The translations under genes were made by a program, and so were the position numbers. The notes under the pieces are model-generated. The model did not search any database and was not told the DNA's origin. It saw nothing but the letters and a program-made list of their open reading frames with translations. A stretch of 64,000 bases of DNA from Phenylobacterium sp. (GTDB lineage: Bacteria; Pseudomonadota; Alphaproteobacteria; Caulobacterales; Caulobacteraceae): contig NZ_JAUYAW010000037.1 of assembly GCF_030693405.1 (NCBI RefSeq), forward strand, positions 1-64,000. The letters are read 5' to 3'. Positions 37,144-45,922 of this stretch are shown here, piece after piece. Numbering within the stretch: the first letter of the stretch is position 1; each line of letters starts with the position of its first letter.

Positions 37144-37308
37144 TGTTCCGCTCCCTTGCCTGGACCCCAGGCCGGGCCAGATGGGGTCATCTGCGCCGGG
37201 CGAAGGATCGATCTTCTAAAGCTTGCCGCGCGCCCTGTGGCGCGTCGAAAACAAGTCTATTCAGGCGCCGCGAGGTAAGCCAACTGGGCGTTTTGGGGCG
37301 TTTTTTGC

Positions 37309-38220
37309 TCAGATCGGGAGGACGGCGCCGGGCTGGGCTGGGTCCAGGCGGAAGGTGGCCGGCAGGACCCGCTCGTGGGCCTTCTGCAGCTTCAAGGCCT
37401 TGGCCCCCCGGGCCAGGGCGAGCTTGCCCAGATTGGCCGGGCTGACCCCGTCGCTCAGGCGCGGCCGCATTCCAGCCCGCCGGCGCATCACGCCATTGGC
37501 GTAGATCACATTGGCCCGCAGCAGGGCCTGAGGCGTCATGAATTCCATGGAAAGCGAGACATTGAGCATCGGCCCGTTCTCGATCCGGTGCGGGGCGTTC
37601 TGGGCCCAGGTGACCATGCGGCCCGGGGTCAGCTCGACCTCTTCGGCGCCGGCGTCCCAGCTCGGATCAAAGGCGAACTGCTCGGCGCTCTCCCGCAGGA
37701 CGATCTTCTCCAGGGCTTCTTCGCCGACATAGGGCGCCTTGGGCGGATAGACCCAGACCCGCTTGGTCCCGCGGATCTGCCACAGGGACACCAGCGGCAC
37801 GTCCAGATGATAGAAGACCTGCGCATTGGCCGAGGAGATCAGCACGCCGAGGTCGCGCTTGAAGGTGCGCAGGCCAGGCGCCATGGCCTCCTTCTCGGCG
37901 AACACCTCATCGGCCAGATCGGCATAGGGTTTCAGATAGAGGTTGGCCTCCCGGAGGTTCAGCCAGATCCGGCCGGCCTTGGCCGACTCCAGAAGCTGCG
38001 CCCCGGTGAGGCCATCGCCCGAGCCCTTGCGCCAGGTGGTCCAGGCCCGGGGGTCCTCCCCCATGGTGAAAACCCCCAGCTTGCTCCGGGGATAGGCCTC
38101 AAGCGCTTCGGCCAGACCCTCGTCGGTGAACATCGGTCGCTGGTGCAGGTCGTGGGTGAAGTTGAGCGTCTGTTTGCCGAAGGCCGCGGCCTTCTCATCG
38201 GTCCAGTCTTGGATGATCAT
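37309..38220 (-). CDS. Cupin-like / JmjC-type putative Fe(II)-2-oxoglutarate oxygenase
   Basis: A 303-residue protein with a cupin_8/JmjC-like core. HLD (His138-x-Asp140) in QVFYHLDVPLVSLWQIRG and His211 in WAQNAPHRIENG form a plausible HxD...H iron-binding facial triad. The frame is open to 38343, but MIIQDWTDEKAAAF at 38220 is the better start, 16 nt after the glycosyltransferase stop. It ends a three-gene operon with a GNAT and a GT2 enzyme, suggesting modification of a polymer or its peptide part. Function is inferred. Confidence 0.72.
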   Translation of the reverse strand: MIIQDWTDEKAAAFGKQTLNFTHDLHQRPMFTDEGLAEALEAYPRSKLGVFTMGEDPRAWTTWRKGSGDGLTGAQLLESAKAGRIWLNLREANLYLKPYADLADEVFAEKEAMAPGLRTFKRDLGVLISSANAQVFYHLDVPLVSLWQIRGTKRVWVYPPKAPYVGEEALEKIVLRESAEQFAFDPSWDAGAEEVELTPGRMVTWAQNAPHRIENGPMLNVSLSMEFMTPQALLRANVIYANGVMRRRAGMRPRLSDGVSPANLGKLALARGAKALKLQKAHERVLPATFRLDPAQPGAVLPI

Positions 38221-38236
38221 CTGAGGTCTCACCGGG

Positions 38237-39163
38237 TCAGGCCGCGCTGCGGCCATAGAATTCGATCTTGAAGGGACCCCACCACAGGGTCTTGCCGAGG
38301 CCGCGGGCGGCGCGGTCCAGGGTGAAGGCGAAGTCGGGCGCACGGAGCAGCCACTTCACGGCGGCCAGCAGTCCGAAGACCCCGGCCTGGACCAGCCCCT
38401 GCGCCATCCAGAAGGCGAGGCCAGGATAGTTGGGTGGCGTGGCCGCGGCGCAGGCCGCCGAAGGCCCCTGGCCATAGGCGAAGGCGCGGCGGATCGTATA
38501 GTCCAGGCTCAGCCGGCTCGGGACCGGGTCCTCCCAGACATAGGCTTCGCCCGCCCAGGCGAACCGCGCGCCCCGCGCCTTCATCTGTCCAAACAGCAGG
38601 TCGTCCTCGCCGCCGATGTGGTTGCGCAGAGCTGAGAACGGCGCATGGGGATCTGGCAGGGCCGCGCGGCGCAACAGGCTGTTGCCGCAGCCGTAATAGT
38701 CCTCGATCAGTCCCGTCTCCGCCGGTCCCAGGCGTGAGAAGAAGGTCTCAAGATAGACGCGGTGTCGGGTGACCTCTGGGGGCGCCCGACCCCGCACGGG
38801 GCCGAAGACCACGTCGGCGGCCAGGGTGGCGCGCGTGGACAATAGTCCCGCGAGCCAGTTGGGCGGCGCTTCCTCGTCATCATCCAGGAAGGCGATCAGC
38901 TCCCCGTTCGCCCGGGCTAGCGCCGCATTGCGCGCGTTGGCGACGCCGGCTTTCGGCTCGTGCACATAGACCACCGGAAAGGGCGCCTCGGTCGCCAGGG
39001 CCTCGACGGTCGCCTGGGCCGAAGGAACCTGGTCGTTGTCGACCACCACAAGCTCAAGGCGCGCCGGATGCACGCCCTGTTGCGCAAAGACGCTGCGCGC
39101 CGCCACGCTCAGGCCCGAAAGCCGGCGCTGGGTTGGGATGATCAGGCTGACCGTTTCCGACAT
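38237..39163 (-). CDS. Family 2 glycosyltransferase
   Basis: A 308-residue GT-A enzyme. The nucleotide-sugar fold begins TVSLIIPTQRR, and the metal-binding DDD motif is at residues 94-96 in IAFLDDDEEAP. A later GCGNSLLRRAAL and GGEDDLLFGQMKARG segment carries acceptor-side residues. A C-terminal hydrophobic stretch (LVQAGVFGLLAAVKWLL) may associate with the membrane. It lies 7 nt after the GNAT gene and 16 nt before the cupin-like gene. The sugar and acceptor are unknown. Confidence 0.9.
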   Translation of the reverse strand: MSETVSLIIPTQRRLSGLSVAARSVFAQQGVHPARLELVVVDNDQVPSAQATVEALATEAPFPVVYVHEPKAGVANARNAALARANGELIAFLDDDEEAPPNWLAGLLSTRATLAADVVFGPVRGRAPPEVTRHRVYLETFFSRLGPAETGLIEDYYGCGNSLLRRAALPDPHAPFSALRNHIGGEDDLLFGQMKARGARFAWAGEAYVWEDPVPSRLSLDYTIRRAFAYGQGPSAACAAATPPNYPGLAFWMAQGLVQAGVFGLLAAVKWLLRAPDFAFTLDRAARGLGKTLWWGPFKIEFYGRSAA

Positions 39164-39170
39164 GTCTGAC

Positions 39171-40310
39171 TCACCCCTCGATCTCCGCGCCGGTGCGACG
39201 CGCCTTGGACGCCACGGCGTTGGCCAGGCCGCGCATTCGGCCGCTCAGGGTGACTTCTACGTCCGAGATGGTTTCGAAACGGCGCCGCACCCGGCCAGCC
39301 AGCGGACCGCAGCCGGCCCCCGCCAGACGCCAGGCGCCCTCCCCCAGGCGCGAGCGCCAGCCGGCGGCGCCGGCCGCCAGGGCTGTGCCTTCGCCGATCT
39401 CGCGATGGGTCAGGGCATAGGGCGCCTTGTAGTGGTCGTGCCCAGGGCCGAGGTCGTAGGTCCGAAGGCCAAGGTCCGGCATGGCGGCGATGGCCTGAAG
39501 CAGGAAGAGCTGGCCCACCGAATAGGCGCCCATCTCAGGATCGGTCGCGGCGATCCAGGGATGGTACACATCCGCGAGGCGCACGCCGAAATGGCCGGCG
39601 ACAACCTTGCCGTCCACACGCAGGGTGATCATCAGGCCACGGAAGTCGCCCTGCGTCGTTGAGAACAGGCGGCCCATCAGCTCACGCGTCCAGTCCGGCG
39701 CCAGGAAGTCGTGCGCGCCGGTGCGTTGGAGCTGATCGCGTTTCCAGGCGATCAGCTGGTCGAAGGCCGCCCGATCCTCGTCCGGCGCGCTCAGGGTGAG
39801 TTCCCCCAGCTCCCGGGCGACCTTGCTCTGCAGCCGGCGGTAGTTCTTGAATCGCTTGGGGCTCTGGGCGCGCAGCGCCTCCAGATAGGCGTCGGCGCCC
39901 TGCGAAAGCTCGATCACATAGGCGACCTGGCGGCTGCGCACGGCGGCGTCGAACATCCCATGGGGATCGATCAGGCCAGTGAACCGCAAGGCGCCAAGAC
40001 CCGCCTCCGCCAGCGCGTCTGTGGCGGGGAGCGGCGCCCGGCTGACCAAGGCGTGATAGTCCGACAGGGGCGCGCCGATCGGCCGGGCCAGGCCACCTGT
40101 CTTCAAATGGTGCGGCAGGAAGCCGACCGCCTCCCCATCCCGCCGCCAGATCGCCACCCGGGCGTCGGGCCGCACCGCGCCCACGGCCCGGGCGAAGTCC
40201 GGCCCCAGCAGCGGCGAGGCGAAGGCCGGCTCGGCGGCGGCGATAGCCCGCCAGGCCGCGATGTCATCGCGGGAGAGGTCGGCCGGGTGCAGGGTTTGGC
40301 TTGGTGACAT
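39171..40310 (-). CDS. GNAT/FemAB-like acyltransferase (BcsL/CelD type)
   Basis: A 379-residue protein of the GNAT_BcsL (CelD) group, with the FKNYRRLQSKVARELGELTL helix, a YLEALRAQSPKRFKN lead-in, and the core VDGKVVAGHFGVRLADVYHPWIAATDPEMG. Family members sit in cellulose and other exopolysaccharide clusters and are thought to acylate sugar polymers. It is the first gene of the operon continuing with GT2 and a cupin-like oxygenase, which supports a role in envelope polysaccharide decoration. Confidence 0.82.
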   Translation of the reverse strand: MSPSQTLHPADLSRDDIAAWRAIAAAEPAFASPLLGPDFARAVGAVRPDARVAIWRRDGEAVGFLPHHLKTGGLARPIGAPLSDYHALVSRAPLPATDALAEAGLGALRFTGLIDPHGMFDAAVRSRQVAYVIELSQGADAYLEALRAQSPKRFKNYRRLQSKVARELGELTLSAPDEDRAAFDQLIAWKRDQLQRTGAHDFLAPDWTRELMGRLFSTTQGDFRGLMITLRVDGKVVAGHFGVRLADVYHPWIAATDPEMGAYSVGQLFLLQAIAAMPDLGLRTYDLGPGHDHYKAPYALTHREIGEGTALAAGAAGWRSRLGEGAWRLAGAGCGPLAGRVRRRFETISDVEVTLSGRMRGLANAVASKARRTGAEIEG

Positions 40311-40369
40311 CAGACGGTTCCGCTTGAGCCGTCCCGAAGAGGGATCAGCTGGGGGAGCCGATGCAAGCC

Positions 40370-40879
40370 TCAGGCCGCTCCGCTTATGGAAAACACTTTA
40401 TGAACAATGGTTTGCAGCCAGGAGGCGTCCACCTCATCGAAGGCCGACTTCTGGTCTGAGTCCACGTCCAGAACCCCGATGAGCCCCCCTGCGGAATCGA
40501 ACACCGGGACGACGATCTCGCTGGCCGATCGGGCGTCGCAGGCGATGTGACCGGGGAAGGCGTGGACGTCCTCCACCACCTGAATCTGGCCAGTCTCGGC
40601 GGCCGCGCCGCAGACCCCGCGGCCAAAGGCGATCCGCAGGCAGCCCAGGGTTCCTTGATAGGGTCCGACCACCAGCTCCCGGGGATTGTCGGCGTCGACC
40701 ACATAGAACCCGGTCCAGAAGAAGTGGTCGAAGCTGGCGGCCAGCATCGAGGCCACCGTCGCCATGCGCGCGGTGAGGTTGGGTTCGCCGTCCAGAACGG
40801 CGGCGATTTCGTCGGCGAGGGCGGCGTAACGCTCGTCCTTCTCGGCGGGCAGGATCAGGTCGTTGAATGCTTCGGCCAT
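40370..40879 (-). CDS. Free methionine-(R)-sulfoxide reductase (GAF-type)
   Basis: A 169-residue GAF-domain protein. The three cysteines used by this enzyme are conserved: Cys80 (LGCLRIAFGRG), Cys90 (GVCGAAAE) and Cys114 (HIACDARS), matching Cys84/94/118 of the E. coli enzyme. HPFPGHIACDARSASEIVVP-like spacing is diagnostic. It reduces free methionine-R-sulfoxide with thioredoxin-type reductants in the cytoplasm. It stands alone between the GNAT and response-regulator genes. Confidence 0.93.
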   Translation of the reverse strand: MAEAFNDLILPAEKDERYAALADEIAAVLDGEPNLTARMATVASMLAASFDHFFWTGFYVVDADNPRELVVGPYQGTLGCLRIAFGRGVCGAAAETGQIQVVEDVHAFPGHIACDARSASEIVVPVFDSAGGLIGVLDVDSDQKSAFDEVDASWLQTIVHKVFSISGAA

Positions 40880-40915
40880 GCCCCCTCCTAGCCGAACCCG
40901 GCCGCGGGGGCGAGA

Positions 40916-41845
40916 TCAGGCCGCCAGGATCTGGCGGGCGGCGCGCTTGCGACGGATCAGAGCCTCGAGGCCCCGCACCAGCTTGGCGGCGCCCACGGCG
41001 TCGTGATCGTCGCCTTCCAGGATCTGGCCCAGGACATTGAGGTGGGCCTCGACCACCTCGGCCTCACAATGTTCCATGCCGCCGACCTCGGCCGCATAGG
41101 CGAGCAGGTCGTCGGTGGCCCGCTCCAACATGCGGTCGCGCACCTGGCGGGCGCGGAAGCGGGTGTGCTGCATCACGCGGTAGGTCATCTGCAGCGTGGC
41201 GCGATCCACCCCGCCCCGAGCGACGATGAGCCGGCGCATGGCCTCAAGCTCGACGCTGATGGTTTCCCGCGCCGCCTGGCGTTCCACGACATCGACCACT
41301 TCATCGGGGTCGCTGGTCCGGCGCAGGGGGCCGGCATAGCTGATCTCGGCCTTGCGACGGCGATCTGGGCCGAGATAGTTGGCGCTGACAATAAAACTGC
41401 GTGGCTGGGTGAGCACCGCCTGGAGCCGCGACAGCAGAGCCGCCGGCGTGAACGGCTTCATCACGAACTCATTGACCCCCGCCTCTCGGGCGATCTCCAC
41501 CTCAGAAGCGTTGCGATGGCCGGTGACCATGATCACAGGAATGGCCGGGTTGGGGACCGTGGGGTCCCGGGCGACCGCCGCCTGGCGGATAGAGCGAGTG
41601 AGCTCAAGGCCGTCCATGAGGGGCATGCGCCAATCAGTGAAGATGACGTCCGGCTCCTGGCGGGCCAGGGCGTGCCGAGCGCTGACACCCTCACTGGCGG
41701 CGTAGACGCCCCCCACGCCTGCGGCGCGTAGCACATCGACAATCAGCCGGACCGTGTTGGCGTGGTCGTCCACGACCAACACCTTCAGACCCGACAGATC
41801 ATCCGCCTTGAGATTTGCGCTGGGTAAGTGCCGCCGACTGTTCAT
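40916..41845 (-). CDS. Response regulator with receiver domain and helical output domain
   Basis: A 309-residue protein. Receiver domain at about residues 20-145: acidic pair Asp26-Asp27 (VLVVDDHANT), phospho-acceptor Asp71 in IFTDWRMPLMDGLE, and the conserved Lys in FVMKPFTP. After a linker with LGPDRRRKAEISY, residues 180-309 form a helical region of unknown type, with no DNA-binding or GGDEF/EAL motif. The PDRR block resembles the DRRR tag seen in alphaproteobacterial single-domain regulators. No histidine kinase lies nearby. Target unknown. Confidence 0.85.
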   Translation of the reverse strand: MNSRRHLPSANLKADDLSGLKVLVVDDHANTVRLIVDVLRAAGVGGVYAASEGVSARHALARQEPDVIFTDWRMPLMDGLELTRSIRQAAVARDPTVPNPAIPVIMVTGHRNASEVEIAREAGVNEFVMKPFTPAALLSRLQAVLTQPRSFIVSANYLGPDRRRKAEISYAGPLRRTSDPDEVVDVVERQAARETISVELEAMRRLIVARGGVDRATLQMTYRVMQHTRFRARQVRDRMLERATDDLLAYAAEVGGMEHCEAEVVEAHLNVLGQILEGDDHDAVGAAKLVRGLEALIRRKRAARQILAA

Positions 41846-41920
41846 CCGTCCCCCGTCCTTGCCGACATTGCCGGCCAGGACTTGAGATGCGGTTTATGGT
41901 CAAGGTTAACGGCGCCTCGT

Positions 41921-42127
41921 TCAGCTGGTCGGGCGGACCTTGTCTCGGAAGTCGTCTTCGGTCTGGTCGTAGCGGTCGGGATGACGATACTCTTCCCGCG
42001 TGGCCTGCTCGGTCACCACATCATTCCGGCGGTCGCGGCGGCTGTAGCGGAACAGTCCATAGGCGATGGCCAGCCCCAACAGGGCCGCACCAATGGGGAA
42101 GAGAAGCTCCCAGCTCAGATTCAACAT
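41921..42127 (-). CDS. Small membrane protein, unknown function
   Basis: A 68-residue protein. One N-terminal transmembrane helix (about residues 7-27) ends in GLFRYSRRDRRND, followed by a highly charged cytoplasmic tail with acidic repeats (DRYDQTEDDFRD). I recognise no family. It lies between the response regulator and the porin, all minus strand, but gaps of 52-75 nt make an operon uncertain. Confidence 0.7.
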   Translation of the reverse strand: MLNLSWELLFPIGAALLGLAIAYGLFRYSRRDRRNDVVTEQATREEYRHPDRYDQTEDDFRDKVRPTS

Positions 42128-42179
42128 GGCGGTCTCCTTTCAGGACAAACGGTCCCGAACAGAGGGGAGTTCCCCTTAC

Positions 42180-43514
42180 CTACCAGTCGATGGCGGTCCT
42201 CAGGGTCAGCAGGGTCTCATCCACGGGACTGGCGCGGAGCCGCTCAACCCGGGCCTGGATCAGATTGGCCGACAGGCGAAGTCGGGTGATCGGGAGCCAG
42301 TTGACCACCACGCCATAGGTCGTCATTTCGCCGCCATCTACGGTCTCGTCGCCGAGGTCGAGATAGGTGACCCGGACACCGGTTTCGAGCGCGCCCAGAC
42401 CACCCTGGCCCAGGGGTTTGGCCGGTCTGATCCGCCCGAACACGCCGTTTTCGATATCGTAGGGACGGGGCTCGCCAGTCCAGCGCCAGGCCGCCTGGGC
42501 CGACCAGCCGTAGAAGTCGGGAGCTGAGATCGCGCCGGCATAGTCCACGCCGCCGCCCTCGGCCTGCAGGGTCAATGGCCCGGCCCCATAGCCGATCTCA
42601 ACGCCGGCGAAGGTCCCCTCCTCAGAGATGAAGGCCCCGGTGTCCAGGAGGCGCGGGGCACGGCCCGTCTCCGGGCGGACGCGCAGCCACACGCCGGGAC
42701 CCCGTTCGGGCATTTCGGTATGGTAGGCCGACAGCCCCAGGTGCAGGGCGGGCTCGCCGCTCAGCAGGTCGACATAGCCCCGCAAGGCCACCAGCCAGGC
42801 TTCCTCCCGTTCGGTGTCGAGGTCACCGTCCTCGGTCTCCCCAAACAGGCCGCCACTGACGCCCCACTGCTCCCCCCAGGCGCGGGCGGCGACACCCAGG
42901 CGCCGTCCCGGCGCGAATGTGGAGGCGTAGGCCGATCGCTCCAGGAAGAGCGTCTCATTGCTGGATGTCAGTTCGTCCATCGTGATGGAAGGCTTGAAGT
43001 AGCCTGCCGAAATCACCCGGCCCTCGGCCAGCTCATAGGTCAGCATCACATCCTGCAGCGACACCTCCGCGCCGCCGAAGTCTGCCTCCGCCACATACGA
43101 GAGCTGCTCGCTCAGATCGCCCTTTGCGCCCAGGCGAAACCGGCGCACCTCGGTCCCCGTGCTCTTGGAGCCTTCATCGTTGTTGTAGACCAGGGCGTCG
43201 AACTGAGCCCGGCCGCGCAGGGTGGGCGGCGCAAGGCCGGCGGGTTTCGGCGGCGCGGGGCCTGCGGCCTGCGCCAAGCTGACAGGCGCCTCTACAGGTT
43301 TCGGCTGAACCTCAGCTGTGACCCGCGCGATCGGCGCCTCGTTGCGCGCTTCCAGACGGGCAAGCCTCGCCTCCAGCTCACGAATCTTCGCCGCCTGCGC
43401 CTCGATCAGGGCCACAACCTCTGGCGACAGGGTCTCCTGCGCCTTCGCCTCAACGGCGACGAAGCTGAGGGCGATCGCCAACCAGGCGGCGTGAAGAGGT
43501 CTGCGGGCAAGCAT
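42180..43514 (-). CDS. Phosphate-selective (OprO/OprP-type) outer membrane porin
   Basis: A 444-residue porin with a signal peptide (cleavage near VEAKA), a short coiled-coil segment (ALIEAQAAKIRELEARLARL, residues 35-54), a Pro-rich linker and a beta-barrel starting with RAQFDALVYNNDEG. This domain order fits the OprP family of anion-selective porins. It is divergent from the siderophore receptor gene across 141 nt. A role in phosphate or other anion uptake is inferred from the family. Confidence 0.85.
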   Translation of the reverse strand: MLARRPLHAAWLAIALSFVAVEAKAQETLSPEVVALIEAQAAKIRELEARLARLEARNEAPIARVTAEVQPKPVEAPVSLAQAAGPAPPKPAGLAPPTLRGRAQFDALVYNNDEGSKSTGTEVRRFRLGAKGDLSEQLSYVAEADFGGAEVSLQDVMLTYELAEGRVISAGYFKPSITMDELTSSNETLFLERSAYASTFAPGRRLGVAARAWGEQWGVSGGLFGETEDGDLDTEREEAWLVALRGYVDLLSGEPALHLGLSAYHTEMPERGPGVWLRVRPETGRAPRLLDTGAFISEEGTFAGVEIGYGAGPLTLQAEGGGVDYAGAISAPDFYGWSAQAAWRWTGEPRPYDIENGVFGRIRPAKPLGQGGLGALETGVRVTYLDLGDETVDGGEMTTYGVVVNWLPITRLRLSANLIQARVERLRASPVDETLLTLRTAIDW

Positions 43515-43611
43515 TCCTCCCTATACTGAGGGTCTTCCGACTACGCCATAGCCTCGCCACCATCGGTGATCTGCGATTGGAAAGCTTTTGCGAGGGCGTC
43601 ACCACACTGCT

Positions 43612-43630
43612 AATGCGACTGCGTTTCAAA
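43612..43630 (+). promoter_or_regulatory. Candidate Fur-like box upstream of siderophore receptor
   Basis: AATGCGACTGCGTTTCAAA agrees with the alphaproteobacterial-type inverted motif (TTGCGA...TCGCAA) in its left half but only partly in the right. It lies 25-44 nt before the receptor ATG. Weak alone; it gains weight from better matches ahead of the PepSY gene and fbpA. Confidence 0.35.
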
Positions 43631-43655
43631 AACATCGGCTCGCAAGGTCCACCCC

Positions 43656-45815
43656 ATGTCCCGCACCAAGACCATCCTGCTATCGGCCTCAGCCATGGCC
43701 CTCAGCCTCGCTGTCACGCCTGCCGCCCTGGCCCAGGAGAGCGCGGCGCAGGTCCAGGAACTGATCATCACCGGATCGCAGGTGGAGCTGGCGCCAGCCT
43801 ATGCCGGCGGTCAGGTGGCCCGGGGCGGCCGGGTGGGCCTGTTCGGCGCCCTGGACATGATGAGCACGCCATTTTCGGCCACCAACTACACCGAGGAACT
43901 GGTCCGAAATCAGCAGGCCACCGGCATCGGCGACGTGCTCAAGAACGAACCCATGGTCCGGGTCGCCAAGGGCTTCGGCAACTTCCAGGAGCTCTACGTC
44001 GTCCGTGGCTTCCCGGTCTATTCGGACGACATGACCTACAACGGGGTCTACGGCATCCTCCCCCGGCAGTTCGTTGCGGCCGAACTGGTCGAGCGGGTCG
44101 AAGTGTTCCGCGGCGCCAACTCCTTTCTCAACGGGGCCGCGCCCGGCGGCAGCGGCGTTGGCGGCGCCTTCAACGTCGTCCCCAAGCGCGCGGGCGAGCC
44201 GCTGACGCGGGCCACCCTCGGCTACGAATCCGGCGGCCAGATCCATGGCGCCCTGGACGCCGCCCGCCGCTTTGGCCCCGAGCAGGACTTCGGCGCGCGG
44301 CTGAACCTGGTGCGCCGCGACGGCGGAACCGCCATCTCCGATCAGGAGCGGGAGCTGTCAGTTGCTGCCCTTGGCCTAGACTATGATGACGGCCGCCTGC
44401 GTTTCTCCGCCGACGTGGGTTATCAGGATCATCAGATTGACCGTCCCCGCCCGAGCGTGACGCCCACCAGCGAGATACCCGCAGCGCCCGACGCCGATAT
44501 CAACTTCGCCCAGCCCTGGACCTTCACCGACGAAGAGCAGCTGTTTGGCGTGGCCCGTGGCGAGTTCGACTTCACCCCTAACCTTACCGGTTGGGCGGCC
44601 CTTGGCGGTCGCGATGGCAAGGAAGCCAATGTCCTGGCCAATCCCACGGCCCAGGCTGGCGGCGCCATCACGGCCTACCGCTTCGACAACACCCGCAAGG
44701 ACAAGGTGATCTCGGCCGATGCCGGCCTGCGAGCGGCCTTCGCCACCGGCGGCTTCGACCATCTGCTGGTGGCGTCCGTCTCGGCCATCCAGTCCAAGTC
44801 CCGCAATGCATACGCCTTCTCGAGCTTCGCCGGCTTCCCTGGCAATCTCTACAATCCGGTCGCCGTGGCGCCCCCGGCGGCCAACTTCTTCACCGGCGGC
44901 GACCTGAACAATCCCGGCGTCACCGAAGAGGTGGACAACCGCTCCTTCGCGCTGGCCGACATGATCACCTTTTGGGACGGCCGGATGATCGCCACCCTGG
45001 GCGCCCGCTTCCAGGAGATCGAGACTACTTCGTTTGACTACAATACCGGCGCCCGGGTGTCGCAATACGCCGATGACGCCGTCACCCCGGCCTTCGGCCT
45101 GGTCTACAAGGCCACGGACGCCGTCTCGGTCTACGCTAACTACGCCGAAGCCCTGACCCCCGGCCAGATCGCGCCCGGGGCGGTGGGCGGGGTCCCGGTC
45201 CTGAACGCCGGCGAGATCACCGCCCCCTTCCGCAGCAAGCAGTATGAGGCCGGCGTCAAGTTCGACCAGGGGACCTTTGGCGGGACGATCAGCGTCTTCT
45301 CCATCACCCAGCCCAGCGCCATCGTGGTCGCCAACCGCTTCATCGTCGACGGCGAGCAGGAACATCGCGGGGTTGAGCTCAGCGTCTATGGCGAGCCCAT
45401 GCCAGGCCTGCGCGTCCTGGGCGGCGCGACGGTTCTGAACGCCGAGCGCGAACGCACCCAGGGCGGCGCCTTCGATGGCAAAACCGCCATCGGCGTGCCC
45501 GAGCGCCAGGCCAATCTGAACATTGAATACGACCTGCCCGCCCTGCCCGGCCTCACGCTGGATGGTCGCCTCGTCTTTACGGGCCAGCAGTTCGCCAACG
45601 CGGCCAACACCCTGGAGCTGGACGCCTGGACCCGCCTGGACCTGGGGGTGCGCTACAGCTTCGACGCCCAGGGCAAGCCTCTCACCCTGCGGGCGCGGGT
45701 GGAGAACCTTACCGACGAGGCCGACTGGCTCTCGGCCGGCGGCTATCCGGGCGCCAACTATCTGGTCCTGGGGACCCCGCGGACCCTCATTGTTTCGGCC
45801 TCGGTGGATTTCTGA
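43656..45815 (+). CDS. TonB-dependent siderophore receptor
   Basis: The 719-residue outer membrane receptor has a signal peptide (MSRTKTILLSASAMALSLAV, cleaved after ALA near 26) and a plug domain with NEPMVRVAKGFGNFQELYVVRGF and VEVFRGANSFLNGAAPGGSGVGG, the siderophore-type plug signature. The barrel ends in the classical terminal segment LVLGTPRTLIVSASVDF. It imports ferric siderophore with TonB energy. The PepSY protein and FbpABC genes downstream form an iron island. An 8-bp inverted repeat (45826-45865) follows its stop. Confidence 0.95.
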   Translation: MSRTKTILLSASAMALSLAVTPAALAQESAAQVQELIITGSQVELAPAYAGGQVARGGRVGLFGALDMMSTPFSATNYTEELVRNQQATGIGDVLKNEPMVRVAKGFGNFQELYVVRGFPVYSDDMTYNGVYGILPRQFVAAELVERVEVFRGANSFLNGAAPGGSGVGGAFNVVPKRAGEPLTRATLGYESGGQIHGALDAARRFGPEQDFGARLNLVRRDGGTAISDQERELSVAALGLDYDDGRLRFSADVGYQDHQIDRPRPSVTPTSEIPAAPDADINFAQPWTFTDEEQLFGVARGEFDFTPNLTGWAALGGRDGKEANVLANPTAQAGGAITAYRFDNTRKDKVISADAGLRAAFATGGFDHLLVASVSAIQSKSRNAYAFSSFAGFPGNLYNPVAVAPPAANFFTGGDLNNPGVTEEVDNRSFALADMITFWDGRMIATLGARFQEIETTSFDYNTGARVSQYADDAVTPAFGLVYKATDAVSVYANYAEALTPGQIAPGAVGGVPVLNAGEITAPFRSKQYEAGVKFDQGTFGGTISVFSITQPSAIVVANRFIVDGEQEHRGVELSVYGEPMPGLRVLGGATVLNAERERTQGGAFDGKTAIGVPERQANLNIEYDLPALPGLTLDGRLVFTGQQFANAANTLELDAWTRLDLGVRYSFDAQGKPLTLRARVENLTDEADWLSAGGYPGANYLVLGTPRTLIVSASVDF

Positions 45816-45825
45816 CTGGGGCTTT

Positions 45826-45865
45826 GGGCCGGGCGCGCGGGGATTGGTCCGTTGCGTCCCGGCCC
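45826..45865 (+). terminator. Inverted repeat between receptor and PepSY gene, possible attenuator
   Basis: GGGCCGGG (45826-45833) and CCCGGCCC (45858-45865) form an 8-bp stem with a 24-nt loop right after the receptor stop. No T-run follows, so it is not a classical terminator; partial read-through or mRNA stabilisation is possible. Confidence 0.35.
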
Positions 45866-45877
45866 AGAACCGCCTAG

Positions 45878-45894
45878 TTGAAAGCAATTCGCAA
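45878..45894 (+). promoter_or_regulatory. Candidate Fur-like box upstream of PepSY gene
   Basis: TTGAAAGCAATTCGCAA matches the inverted TTG-N6-ATTCGCAA spacing of the alphaproteobacterial Fur-type motif in its right half completely. It lies 29-45 nt before the ATG at 45923. Its presence also argues against the longer TTG start at 45878. Confidence 0.45.
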
Positions 45895-45922
45895 ACTCAG
45901 CCCTGCCTGTAAGCCCGTCCGC

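Noticed and set aside
37280..37310. T-rich stretch GGGCGTTTTTTGCTC that might be a terminator
   Set aside because: No stem precedes it on the plus strand, and no plus-strand gene ends here; it is the tail of the cupin-like gene and the thiolase upstream region.
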